Part shown: piece by piece, positions 35,376 to 43,485 of the stretch
How the letters are laid out: each line of letters starts with the position of its first letter
Position numbering within the stretch: the first letter of the stretch is position 1
Assembly (NCBI RefSeq): GCF_000455205.1
Contig: NZ_AUWQ01000017.1
Coordinates: 1-64,000 of the forward strand
Length of the DNA: 64,000 nucleotides
Direction of reading: 5' to 3'
Origin: Mycobacterium sp. UM_CSW
GTDB lineage: Bacteria > Actinomycetota > Actinomycetes > Mycobacteriales > Mycobacteriaceae
Translations under genes and position numbers: made by a program
The notes under the pieces: generated by a model
Database searches by the model: none
Told to the model about the DNA's origin: nothing
What the model saw: the letters and a program-made list of their open reading frames with translations, nothing else

Positions 35376-36606
35376 GGGAGCCGTAAGGGGCATAGGGGTA
35401 GTCGGTCAATCGAGTCGAGCCTTCCTCGGTTATCACCACGACTTCTTCGCTGCGGTAGCCACCGGTACCGTCCTCCCAGACCACCGGCTCGAGCACCAGC
35501 ACCATCCCCGACTGCAGAACGAAGTTGTCGTCGAACTCCTGACCGAGATCCGTCCCGATCATGGGCATTTCGGCCGCGTTGACGCCAATCCCGTGGCCGA
35601 GGTAGAAATGCGGCAGCCAGGGCCGGGTGCCGTCGTTGGCCGCGATGGCGGCCCTGCCCAGATCGCCGGCGGTGGCACCGGCACGAGCCACGGCCTCGAC
35701 GGCCGTCATGATGTTCTGCCACCTCTCGAATTGCGCCTGCTGGCGAGGCGTCGGCTCACGACCGACGATCCAGGTGCGGCCGAAATCCGAGCAGTAGCCG
35801 TGGTAGGTGATGCTGACGTCGGTCCACAGGACGTCCCCCTCGGCCAGTTCGCGCTCGGTGCTCAGCAGCGGCAGCGCCAGGTCGCCGTGCGTCGTCCAGA
35901 CTCCTTCGGCCTTGCTCGGCGGCATCACCTGCCAGATCGGCTCGAGCATGCTGGCCATGGCGCCCAACTCGAAGGCCCGCCGCAAAAAGCTTGCGGACAG
36001 GTCGGTCTGGCGGACGCCGGGGGCAAGGGCCTTGTGAACGTCGATCATCGCCTCGTCGGTGATCCGCACGGCGGTGCGGATGCAGGCCAGTTCGTCCGGG
36101 GTTTTGACCACCTTCGCGGCGCTGACGATGGGCGCCGCGTCGGCGGGCCTGCCGTTGGGAAACAACGACTTCGCGGCACGTGACATCGCGCCGGTGCACT
36201 CGTCGACCGCGATCACGGCCCCGGCAGGTATCAGATCGGCCAATCGACGAGCGAAATCGCCGACGCCCTCGTCGAATTCGAGGTAGACCGGTCCGTGCAG
36301 ATGGTCGGCGGGAAGCTCCGACTCGTGCGCGACGCCCTCACGGAACGGCAGGAACAGGTGCGGCCACTCGTCGTCGCCGAGCACCACGGCCACCGGCCGC
36401 TCGACGTAGGACAGACCCGCATCACCCAGCGGCCAACTGGTTCCGGTGGCGTACACCACCGCGTTGTTGCCCAACAGGACCATCGCGTCGACACCGCGTT
36501 CCGCCATGGCCGTGCGCAACCGCGCGCCGGTCTCGCGACGCATCCGGGCCAAATCCGGGGTCTCGGGGAGCACCAGGCCGGCGTCCGACTGTGCCAGCGT
36601 CGTCAT
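35365..36606 (-). CDS. M24 metallohydrolase (Xaa-Pro peptidase/creatinase family), intact site
   Basis: 413 residues from the ATG at 36606. All five M24 ligands are recognisable: Asp in VLWTDVSI, Asp in GYCSDFGRTW, His in YLGHGIGV, Glu in VLEPVVWED and Glu in YRSEEVVV. The family hydrolyses Xaa-Pro bonds or small C-N compounds. In a catabolic operon with a CYP, amidohydrolase and CoA-transferase, the true substrate may be a non-peptide amide or ester. It overlaps the degenerate homologue downstream. Confidence 0.9.
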   Translation of the reverse strand: MTTLAQSDAGLVLPETPDLARMRRETGARLRTAMAERGVDAMVLLGNNAVVYATGTSWPLGDAGLSYVERPVAVVLGDDEWPHLFLPFREGVAHESELPADHLHGPVYLEFDEGVGDFARRLADLIPAGAVIAVDECTGAMSRAAKSLFPNGRPADAAPIVSAAKVVKTPDELACIRTAVRITDEAMIDVHKALAPGVRQTDLSASFLRRAFELGAMASMLEPIWQVMPPSKAEGVWTTHGDLALPLLSTERELAEGDVLWTDVSITYHGYCSDFGRTWIVGREPTPRQQAQFERWQNIMTAVEAVARAGATAGDLGRAAIAANDGTRPWLPHFYLGHGIGVNAAEMPMIGTDLGQEFDDNFVLQSGMVLVLEPVVWEDGTGGYRSEEVVVITEEGSTRLTDYPYAPYGSHVR

Positions 36607-36616
36607 TACGCCACCC

Positions 36617-37789
36617 CTACAGGCCCAGGAATTTGGTGATGTTGCCGCTGACGATCCGCGCCGCGTTCTCCGGTCCGACGGCCTCGACGACCGCGGCCAG
36701 TGACTTCTCCGAGTAGCCGTAGGTGCTTTCGTTGTGGGGGTAGTCGCTGGACCACATGACCTTGTCGATGCCGATCTTGTCGATCAGCTCCAGGCCCAGG
36801 GGGTCCACCATGAACGAGGCGCTCATGTGGTTGTCCCAGTAGTAGCGCACGTCGTGCTGCAGCGGCCGGTTGAACATGTGCTGATACGAGGCCACCAGGT
36901 GCTCGGCGTCTTGCAGGGCCCAGGGCACCCATGAGATTCCGCCCTCGAACCACCCGATCCGCAGGCTCGGGTGGTCGTCGAGGATGCCGCCGAAGATGTA
37001 CTTGGAGAACGTCTCCCGGAACCCGTCGATGTTGATCATCATCCCGACGACGACGCTGTTGAACTCGCACGGGCTCTTCGGCGGGGTTTCGCCGATGTGA
37101 TGGGTGATCGGCAGGCCCGACACCTCGATCTCGTCCCAGACGGCGCGCATGGACGTGCTCGAGTAATCGATGGGGTTGCCGTCGTCGTCCTTGCCGGGGT
37201 TCAGCGGCATCAGGAACGTCTTGATTCCCAACGACTTGAGTTCGTCCAGCGTCTTGCGCGTGCCCTTCGGGTCCCACCAGTTGATCAGGCCGGCGCCGTA
37301 GAAGTGGCCGCTCGAGCGTTCCTGGAGTTCGGCGATGTACTCGTTGTAGATGCGGAACGTGAGTTCGCGAAGTTGCTTGTCCGGGTAGTGGAAAAGCGCG
37401 AGCACCGCGTTGGGGAATGCCAGTTCCTTGTCGACGCCGTCGTCGTGCAGCTCCTGGATCCGGGCCTCGATATTGGTGCTCGCGGCGCCGGGCAGGTCGT
37501 CGTACTGCATGAGCACCGCGCTGAAGTCGCCGGGGAGGAATGATTGTCCCTTTCGCCCGACCTGGTAGGCGCCGTCCTCGTACCAGATTCGCGGGGCCTT
37601 CTCCTTGAACTCGTCGGGGAAGCGTTGATAGAAGATGTCGTCGGCCAGGGAGATGTGGTTGTCCGCGGAGAACACCACGGTGCCCTCCGGCAGGCCGACG
37701 TTGACCCCGCCGGCGTGCCCGCGGCGATCCTTCGGTGCGCCAAAGCCTTGGGGCGGGTATAGCGACGGGGCGCTGGTCTGTGTCGTCAT
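36617..37789 (-). CDS. Amidohydrolase-2 family protein
   Basis: 390 residues from the ATG at 37789 (GGAGAGT upstream). The N-terminal metal motif is VVFSADNHISLADD, the mid-barrel His block is LPITHHIGETPP, and the late Asp is in MWSSDYPHNES. This is the ACMSD/decarboxylase-like group, distinct from the member at 19922-21220. It sits 10 bp before the M24 gene in a seven-gene operon, suggesting ring-product decarboxylation or hydrolysis. Confidence 0.88.
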   Translation of the reverse strand: MTTQTSAPSLYPPQGFGAPKDRRGHAGGVNVGLPEGTVVFSADNHISLADDIFYQRFPDEFKEKAPRIWYEDGAYQVGRKGQSFLPGDFSAVLMQYDDLPGAASTNIEARIQELHDDGVDKELAFPNAVLALFHYPDKQLRELTFRIYNEYIAELQERSSGHFYGAGLINWWDPKGTRKTLDELKSLGIKTFLMPLNPGKDDDGNPIDYSSTSMRAVWDEIEVSGLPITHHIGETPPKSPCEFNSVVVGMMINIDGFRETFSKYIFGGILDDHPSLRIGWFEGGISWVPWALQDAEHLVASYQHMFNRPLQHDVRYYWDNHMSASFMVDPLGLELIDKIGIDKVMWSSDYPHNESTYGYSEKSLAAVVEAVGPENAARIVSGNITKFLGL

Positions 37790-37838
37790 CGTTGACTCTC
37801 CGTTCGGATCGGCACTTCGGGCTGCTTGGAAAAAGATT

Positions 37839-39092
37839 TCACCAGGTGACCGGCAATTCGTACACGCCGTAGGCGAGCCGGTCCTCCTTGAACGGCACTT
37901 CCTCGAACGGGATCGCCAGCGCCAGCGTGGGGATGCGGCGGAACAACGTCCGGTAGACGATCTGCAGCTCCGCCCGGGCCAGCTGTTGTCCCACGCACTG
38001 GTGCCTGCCATAACCGAACGCGACATTGCGATCGGCCCCGGACCGGTGCAGGTACAGTCGATCCGGCTCGGTGAAGACGTGCGAATCCCAGTTCGCCGGG
38101 GCCAGGTCGATGATGATGCCTTCACCGGCGCGGATGACCTCTCCGGCAATGCTGATGTCTTCCAGGGCCACCCGGCGCTGGCCGTTCTGGATGATGCTGA
38201 GGTAACGCAACAGCTCCTCGACCGCATTGGCGACGATTTTGGGGTCATCGGCGTCGCGGATGACGGCCAACTGGTCGGGATTTTCCAGTAGCGCAAGCAC
38301 GCCGAGCCCGATCATGTTGGCGGTCGTCTCGTGCCCCGCGATCAGCAACCCGGTACCCAGCTGGGCGGCCTCTTTCACGCTCAGCTCGCCGGCCTTGACC
38401 CGCTCGGCGAGGTCGGACACCGCGTCCTCTGATTCTTTCGGAGGCTTCGCCATCCGGGCCTCGACCAACTGGGCGAGGTACTTGTTGAGGCTCATCGCGC
38501 CTTTGGCGGTGTCCTCCCCCGTCGCATATCGCGCGAGGCCGACGGTGGCGTGGTGCTGAAACATCTCCGCGTCTTCGTATGGCACCCCGAGCAGCTGGCT
38601 GATCACCAGTGACGGGACCGGCAACGCGATGGCGCTGACGATGTCGGCGGGCTTGGGTCCGGCCAGCATCGCGTCGATGTGGTCGTCGGTGATCTGCTGG
38701 ATGTTGGGCCGCAATCCCTCAACCCGCTTGAAGGTGAAGGGCTTTGACAGCATGCGCCGGAACCGGGTGTGCTCCTCGCCGTCGGACGTGAAGACCGACC
38801 GCGGGCGCTTGTGCACCGTGGCCAACATGCCCGCGTTCCAGTGCGGAAACCCGGGCGCCCGGTCATCGACGCTGACCCGGGAGTCGGAAAACAGTTCCCG
38901 CACTTGGTCGTAGCCTGTGATGAGCCACGGTGTGCTGCCGTCCCAAATCCGAACCCTGGACAGCGGCTTTGCCTCGGCGAGCGCCATGACGTCGGGCGGC
39001 GGCGCGAACGGGCACGTGGCATCGCGCGCCATCGGGTAGTCGGGGATCTGCGGATCCGCTCTGGTCTCGGTGCTCGTCAGGGTGTCCGACAT
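37839..39092 (-). CDS. Cytochrome P450
   Basis: 417 residues from the ATG at 39092, one base after the ferredoxin stop. The I-helix is LIAGHETTAN, the ExxR helix is EELLR, and the heme loop FGYGRHQCVGQQLAR resembles the CYP105/107-type bacterial clan. It is served by the Ser-type ferredoxin directly upstream. It is part of the TetR-led operon, so induced by that regulator's ligand. Confidence 0.92.
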   Translation of the reverse strand: MSDTLTSTETRADPQIPDYPMARDATCPFAPPPDVMALAEAKPLSRVRIWDGSTPWLITGYDQVRELFSDSRVSVDDRAPGFPHWNAGMLATVHKRPRSVFTSDGEEHTRFRRMLSKPFTFKRVEGLRPNIQQITDDHIDAMLAGPKPADIVSAIALPVPSLVISQLLGVPYEDAEMFQHHATVGLARYATGEDTAKGAMSLNKYLAQLVEARMAKPPKESEDAVSDLAERVKAGELSVKEAAQLGTGLLIAGHETTANMIGLGVLALLENPDQLAVIRDADDPKIVANAVEELLRYLSIIQNGQRRVALEDISIAGEVIRAGEGIIIDLAPANWDSHVFTEPDRLYLHRSGADRNVAFGYGRHQCVGQQLARAELQIVYRTLFRRIPTLALAIPFEEVPFKEDRLAYGVYELPVTW

Positions 39093-39093
39093 G

Positions 39094-39288
39094 TCATTCC
39101 TCGATGTGGATGGCCAGCGCGGGGCACGCCGCGGCCGCACGGCGTGCGCCCTCGGCCTGCTCGGCCGACGGATTCGGATTGAGCAACACGACAACCCCGT
39201 CGTCGTCGCGCTGGTCGAACACCTCGGGCGCGTTCATGACGCAGTTGCCCGAGGACGCGCAAATGTTCTGGTCGACAGTAACTTTCAT
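39094..39288 (-). CDS. Small [3Fe-4S] ferredoxin, Ser-type
   Basis: 64 residues with C10-x2-S13-x2-C16 and C55-P. Ser fills the variable cluster position, versus Asn and His in the other two ferredoxins of this window. It lies between TetR (10 bp) and the P450 (1 bp), so transfer of electrons to that P450 is the obvious role. Confidence 0.92.
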   Translation of the reverse strand: MKVTVDQNICASSGNCVMNAPEVFDQRDDDGVVVLLNPNPSAEQAEGARRAAAACPALAIHIEE

Positions 39289-39298
39289 CCGCGCGCCC

Positions 39299-39979
39299 CT
39301 ACTCGTCCGGCGTGACCGGCGCCAGCCAGAGGCCCACGATCGCGTCGATAAGGCCGGATGCGGCGGCGCGCCACGACGATTGGTGCATGGTCGAACCCGC
39401 CGCCAGCGCGCGTTCGCGGTCAGCGCAGGTGTGCATCAACAGGTTGCGGGCCATGATGTTGCGTTCGAATCGCACCTCGGCCGGCAGGTCGGGCAGGCAA
39501 CCGTTGATGCCGTCGACGACCTGCACCAGCGACGGCGAGCTGAGCGCGCCCTTGACGATGATGTTGTAGTAGGCCGGGTCGGTCATCGCCTGCGCGGCGA
39601 AGCGCGCGTACCAGGTGGGGTTTCCCAGCTCCGCCAGGTGGTCGGTGAGCGGGCGCACCAGGCAGGCCACCCAGTCCCGCATCTGCGCGACCCGCCCGTC
39701 TTTGGTGCCCGACTCCAACAGCTCGGCCACCATCTGCTCGCGCAGTTGCTCGACGGGCCCGCGGTGCTTCTGCTCGATGGCCCGGACCAGGTCCGCCTTG
39801 GTACCGAAGTGGTAGCCCACCGCCGCGTTGTTGCCCTGGCCGGCAGCCTCGCTGACCTGGCGGTTCGACACGGCGAACATGCCGTGCTCGGCGTATAGCC
39901 GCTCGGCCGCCGCCAGGATCGCCTCCTGGGTGGAGCTGGCCCGCTCGGTGCGGACGGCCCTGCCTGCGGTGGTGGTCAT
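39299..39979 (-). CDS. TetR-family regulator of the CYP-M24-CoA-transferase operon
   Basis: 226 residues from the ATG at 39979; the open frame runs to 40048 but that part contains the operator. The helix-turn-helix region is AILAAAERLYAEHGMFAVS then QVSEAAGQGNNAAVGYHFGTK. The C-terminal domain is large and ligand-binding. Its operator lies 27 bp upstream (40006-40027) and a near copy lies upstream of the neighbouring SDR (40882-40903). It heads a unit running to 31831 with gaps of at most 49 bp. Confidence 0.92.
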   Translation of the reverse strand: MTTTAGRAVRTERASSTQEAILAAAERLYAEHGMFAVSNRQVSEAAGQGNNAAVGYHFGTKADLVRAIEQKHRGPVEQLREQMVAELLESGTKDGRVAQMRDWVACLVRPLTDHLAELGNPTWYARFAAQAMTDPAYYNIIVKGALSSPSLVQVVDGINGCLPDLPAEVRFERNIMARNLLMHTCADRERALAAGSTMHQSSWRAAASGLIDAIVGLWLAPVTPDE

Positions 39980-40005
39980 CCTGCTAGTCAACCTCGGCCC
40001 CCAGT

Positions 40006-40027
40006 TTAAGTCAAGCGCTTGATTTAA
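40006..40027. promoter_or_regulatory. TetR operator with a perfect TCAAGCGCTTGA core
   Basis: The 22-bp inverted repeat has arms TTAAGTCAAGC and GCTTGATTTAA, with one mismatch between arms. The 12-bp core TCAAGCGCTTGA is fully palindromic. It resembles the CAAGnnCTTG core known for KstR2-type regulators, although this TetR does not look like KstR2. It sits just upstream of the TetR start. Confidence 0.85.
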
Positions 40028-40044
40028 TATGCCGACCGGCGCGC

Positions 40045-40854
40045 TCACTCCTTGCGCTTGGACCGAATCACCTTGCCCGCGACCGTCCCGCCGTCCACCG
40101 GCAGCACGGTTCCGGTGACATAGCGCGACTTGTCGCTGGCGAAGTACAGCGCCGCCTCGGCGACGTCCTCGGGTGTGCCATCGCGCTTCAGCGGACGGTC
40201 GTCCCGCATCGTCTGGCGGATCTTCGCCTCGAAGCGCTCGAGCTGCTCCGGATCCATGTTCGCCGCCGACTTCGCCACCAATGGGGTGGGGATACTGCCG
40301 GGCGCGATGGTGTTGACCCGAACCTCATAGTGCGCCAACTCGATTGCCGCGCACTTGGTGAAATGGATGACCGCCGCCTTGGAGGCCCGGTAGGTCATCA
40401 CGCCGCCACCGGCCTGGATTCCGCCAATCGAGCTGATGTTGATGATCGAACCCCCGCCGTGGGCGGCCATGTGCCGGGCGGCGTCTCGGGTACCCGCCAT
40501 CACGCCGAGAACGTTGACGGCCATGACGCGGTGGAAGTCGGCCAGATCGTCGTCGAAGAATCGGGGATGCATGGTGGTCGAGATTCCGGCGTTGTTCACC
40601 ATGACGTGCAGGCCGCCGAACTTCTCGGCCGCCGCGGCTACCAGCGACCCGACCTGCTCGGGATCGGACACGTCCGTTCGCCGGAACAAGGTGTCGGGTC
40701 CCAGGCTCGTTGACAGCGCCTCCCCCGTTTCGGTTTCGACGTCGGCGATGACGACCCGCGCACCCTCGGCCACAAACTTCTCGACGATGCCGCGACCGAT
40801 TCCCGAGGCGCCACCGGTGACTACGGCTACCTTGCCCGCCAGATCGTTGACCAC
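40045..40854 (-). CDS. Short-chain dehydrogenase/reductase
   Basis: 269 residues from a GTG at 40854. It is a classical SDR with TGGASGIG, NNAGIS, SSIGG and catalytic Y-x3-K in YRASKAA, and it ends in a basic KVIRSKRKE tail. Its promoter region carries the second copy of the TetR operator (40882-40903), so it is probably co-regulated with the operon downstream although separated from it by the TetR promoter. It likely oxidises the hydroxyl made by the P450. Confidence 0.9.
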   Translation of the reverse strand: MVNDLAGKVAVVTGGASGIGRGIVEKFVAEGARVVIADVETETGEALSTSLGPDTLFRRTDVSDPEQVGSLVAAAAEKFGGLHVMVNNAGISTTMHPRFFDDDLADFHRVMAVNVLGVMAGTRDAARHMAAHGGGSIINISSIGGIQAGGGVMTYRASKAAVIHFTKCAAIELAHYEVRVNTIAPGSIPTPLVAKSAANMDPEQLERFEAKIRQTMRDDRPLKRDGTPEDVAEAALYFASDKSRYVTGTVLPVDGGTVAGKVIRSKRKE

Positions 40855-40881
40855 ACGACGAGTTAATCGGCGTGCGCGGCG

Positions 40882-40903
40882 TTAAGTCAAGCAACTGATT
40901 TAA
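40882..40903. promoter_or_regulatory. Second copy of the TetR operator, upstream of the SDR
   Basis: Arms TTAAGTCAAGC and AACTGATTTAA: identical to the 40006 site except for three central bases, so the inner core is imperfect. It lies 28 bp upstream of the SDR GTG and 92 bp upstream of the divergent gene at 40995. Confidence 0.82.
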
Positions 40904-40994
40904 GCGGTGCCGGGTCTGGGCACCTATCCGCGTTCGCGCGTACGTGGAATGCTGAGTTCGCCACTTCATCGGCCACCTCGGGAGGGATCGTTTC

Positions 40995-41762
40995 ATGAAG
41001 GTCTTGGTTATCGGCGGCACCGGACTCATCGGCTCGCAGGTCATCGCCAACCTCACCGAGATGGGACACGAGGCGATTTCGGCCTCACCGAGCTCGGGCG
41101 TCAACGCCGTCACCGGCGAGGGTGTCGCGGAAGCCATGGCGGGCGTGCACACCGTGGTGGACGTGGCCAACTCGCCATCCTGGGAAGACGATGCAGTGCT
41201 GAACTTCTTCACCACCTCGAGCCGTAACCTCCTCGACGCCGAGCGCGAGGCCGGTGTGCAGCACCACGTCGCGCTCACGATCGTGGGTGCCGACCGTACC
41301 CAGGACAGCGGCTATATGCGGGCCAAGGTCGCGCAGGAAAAGGTGATCGAGGAATCGGGAGTCCCGTATTCGATCGTGCGGGCGACCCAGTTCTTCGAAT
41401 TCGTCAGCGGGATCGCCGATTCGGCGGCCGACGGCGACACCATTCGCCTGCCGCATACGGCGTTCCAGCCGATCGCCGCGAAGGACGTTGCCACGGCCGT
41501 CACCCAAGCGGCGATCGGCGATCCGACCAACGGCATCACCAACATCGCCGGTCCCGAAAAGCTGGGCATGGACGACTTCGCCCGCGCCAGCCTCGCCGCG
41601 GACGGCGACGCACGCGAAGTCGTGACCGATCCCACGGCCCCCTACTACGGCGCAGTGCTCGACGACCAGAGCATCGTTCCGATCGACGGGGAAGACCCGA
41701 CGATCTACCCCACCCGGTTCAGCGACTGGAAGGCCTCCCACACCTCCAGCGGCGCGCAGTAA
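40995..41762 (+). CDS. NmrA-like NAD(P)-binding protein (atypical SDR)
   Basis: 255 residues with the N-terminal VLVIGGTGLIGSQV nucleotide-binding loop and no catalytic Y-x3-K, as in NmrA-like redox sensors or NAD(P)H-binding reductases (ALTIVGAD; YSIVRATQFFEF). GGGAGG precedes the ATG. It diverges from the SDR at 40854 across the operator region, so it could be partly under the same regulator. Confidence 0.85.
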   Translation: MKVLVIGGTGLIGSQVIANLTEMGHEAISASPSSGVNAVTGEGVAEAMAGVHTVVDVANSPSWEDDAVLNFFTTSSRNLLDAEREAGVQHHVALTIVGADRTQDSGYMRAKVAQEKVIEESGVPYSIVRATQFFEFVSGIADSAADGDTIRLPHTAFQPIAAKDVATAVTQAAIGDPTNGITNIAGPEKLGMDDFARASLAADGDAREVVTDPTAPYYGAVLDDQSIVPIDGEDPTIYPTRFSDWKASHTSSGAQ

Positions 41763-41785
41763 GCCAACGCGGGGGATCGACGCTG

Positions 41786-42529
41786 ATGCCTCGGGTCGCA
41801 TTGATCACCGGTGCCAGCCGCGGCATCGGTGCGGCGACGGCACGAGTTCTCGCCGAACGCGGATTTCGGGTGGTGGTCAACCACCGCGCCAGCGGCGAGC
41901 AGGCCGACGAGGTGGTCGCCGGCATCACATCGGCCGGCGGCGAGGCCGTGGCCATTCGGGCCGACGTCACCGCGCCCGGTGACGTCTCCGCCATGGCCGA
42001 CGAAATCGCGCAACGCTGGGGCGGGGTCGACGTGCTGGTGCACAACGCGTTGATTCCGTTCGTCGTCACCTCGTTCGCCGACCTCACCTGGGAACAGCTC
42101 GGCGGCAAGCTGGACAACGAACTGCACGCCGCGTACTCGCTGACGAAGGCCGTTGTGCCGGGCATGATTTCGCGCGAGTACGGCCGGCTGATCTTTCTCA
42201 GCACCGGGCTGTCCCGGCGTCCGCGCGACGGGATGATCGCGCTGGGCACGGCCAAGGCCGCCTTGGACCAGTTCGTCCGCTACCTCGCGCTCGAGCTGGC
42301 GCCGCACGGGATCACCGCGAACCTGGTCGCGCCGGCCACCGTCAGCGGAACGAAAGTGACCGGGCAGCTTTCGCCGGAGCGGGTGGGTCAGCTCGGAGAG
42401 GCTTCACCGATGGGACGACTCGTGACTCCCGACGAGGTGGCCAAGACGATTGCGTTCTTGGCAAGCGCGGATTCGGGTTTCACCACCGGACACTACCTGC
42501 CGGTCAACGGCGGACTTGCGATGGACTGA
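41786..42529 (+). CDS. SDR-family protein with catalytic Tyr replaced
   Basis: 247 residues with the FabG-like TGASRGIG cofactor loop and a C-terminal GGLAMD. The active-site region has Ser139 (FLST) and Lys157, but the Y-x3-K tyrosine position is Leu153 (IALGTAK); the codon is CTG. The usual NNAG motif reads HNAL. The protein keeps the fold but probably not classical dehydrogenase chemistry. It is seven bases from the NMT1-like gene downstream. Confidence 0.85.
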   Translation: MPRVALITGASRGIGAATARVLAERGFRVVVNHRASGEQADEVVAGITSAGGEAVAIRADVTAPGDVSAMADEIAQRWGGVDVLVHNALIPFVVTSFADLTWEQLGGKLDNELHAAYSLTKAVVPGMISREYGRLIFLSTGLSRRPRDGMIALGTAKAALDQFVRYLALELAPHGITANLVAPATVSGTKVTGQLSPERVGQLGEASPMGRLVTPDEVAKTIAFLASADSGFTTGHYLPVNGGLAMD

Positions 42530-42536
42530 ACCCGCC

Positions 42537-43403
42537 ATGCACACGATCGACCTGGCCTATGTCGGGCGCGGCGTCCACGAGGAACTTGTCGCCTACGTCG
42601 CCGACCAGGAGGGTTACTTTGCGGACGAGGGTGTCCACGTCGCCGTGCGGGACGGAATCGCTTGGGACACGGAGCGTCTGCGCTCGTGCGCCACGATCGG
42701 CCTCGGCCGTGCCGTCTTGTCGCGGTTGACCAATGGCATCGAGTGGACGGTGCTGACCGTGAACACGCACCGCCCGTTGTTCTGGTTTCTGGGCGGCGCC
42801 GACGTGCCTTCCATGGCGGACCTTCGCGGGCGCCGGCTCGCCGTACACGCGCCGCACACCGCACCCGGTTGTTTCGCGCGAATCGTGTTGCGCCAGCACG
42901 GTCTTGATCCCGATCGCGACCTTGAGTGTGTGGTGCGGTCCCCGGGCGACTATCAGATGGATCTGCGGCGGCTGCGGGACAGGTCGATCGACGCCGCCTA
43001 TGTCGGCAGCACTCTTGCCCCGGAGCAGGTCGCCGAGGAGGAAGGCTTCCACGTGCTGGCGTGGGTGGGAGATCACTTCCAGATCCCCACCGTCGGAGTG
43101 GCGGTGGATGCGGAACGCCTCCCGATCGACGGCCGGGCGGTGCAGGCCGTGGTGCGGGCCAACCGACGCGCCCTGCAGACGATGGCCGAGCGACCCGATG
43201 TTGCGATCGATTACCTGGCATCGTTTTTGAACCGGCTGACGCGCGAGGAGGCCCGACGCCATTACGAACGTTACATCGGCCCCCACTTCACCGCCGACGG
43301 CCGGGTGGACCTCGACGTCGCCCGGCGCGCGGTCGACGCCGTCGCGGCCGAACTCGGGGTGGCCTCGATCCCGGCAGACCAGATCTACCGGGCCGCCCGA
43401 TAA
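42537..43403 (+). CDS. NMT1/THI5-like (SsuA-type) binding protein without signal peptide
   Basis: 288 residues from the ATG at 42537. It has a periplasmic-binding-protein-2 fold: DLAYVGRGVHEELVAYVADQEGYF, DLRGRRLAVHAP, and IDAAYVGSTLAP. No signal peptide or lipobox is present and no ABC permease or ATPase is nearby. It may be a cytosolic ligand-binding or enzyme-like relative (THI5-like proteins and some decarboxylases share this fold). It is coupled to the Tyr-less SDR. Confidence 0.8.
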   Translation: MHTIDLAYVGRGVHEELVAYVADQEGYFADEGVHVAVRDGIAWDTERLRSCATIGLGRAVLSRLTNGIEWTVLTVNTHRPLFWFLGGADVPSMADLRGRRLAVHAPHTAPGCFARIVLRQHGLDPDRDLECVVRSPGDYQMDLRRLRDRSIDAAYVGSTLAPEQVAEEEGFHVLAWVGDHFQIPTVGVAVDAERLPIDGRAVQAVVRANRRALQTMAERPDVAIDYLASFLNRLTREEARRHYERYIGPHFTADGRVDLDVARRAVDAVAAELGVASIPADQIYRAAR

Positions 43404-43485
43404 CCAGCCGGCACTTGCGTTCCGGCCAACCGCCGAGCACGGTATAAGTCGCCGGGGTGATTCGACCCGAGACGAGGAGCGCTCC

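Noticed and set aside
43404-43485. RicR-type site upstream of the MmcO-like gene
   Set aside because: No TACCC-n5-GGGTA pattern is present in the 82-bp gap; only a good ribosome binding site is seen.
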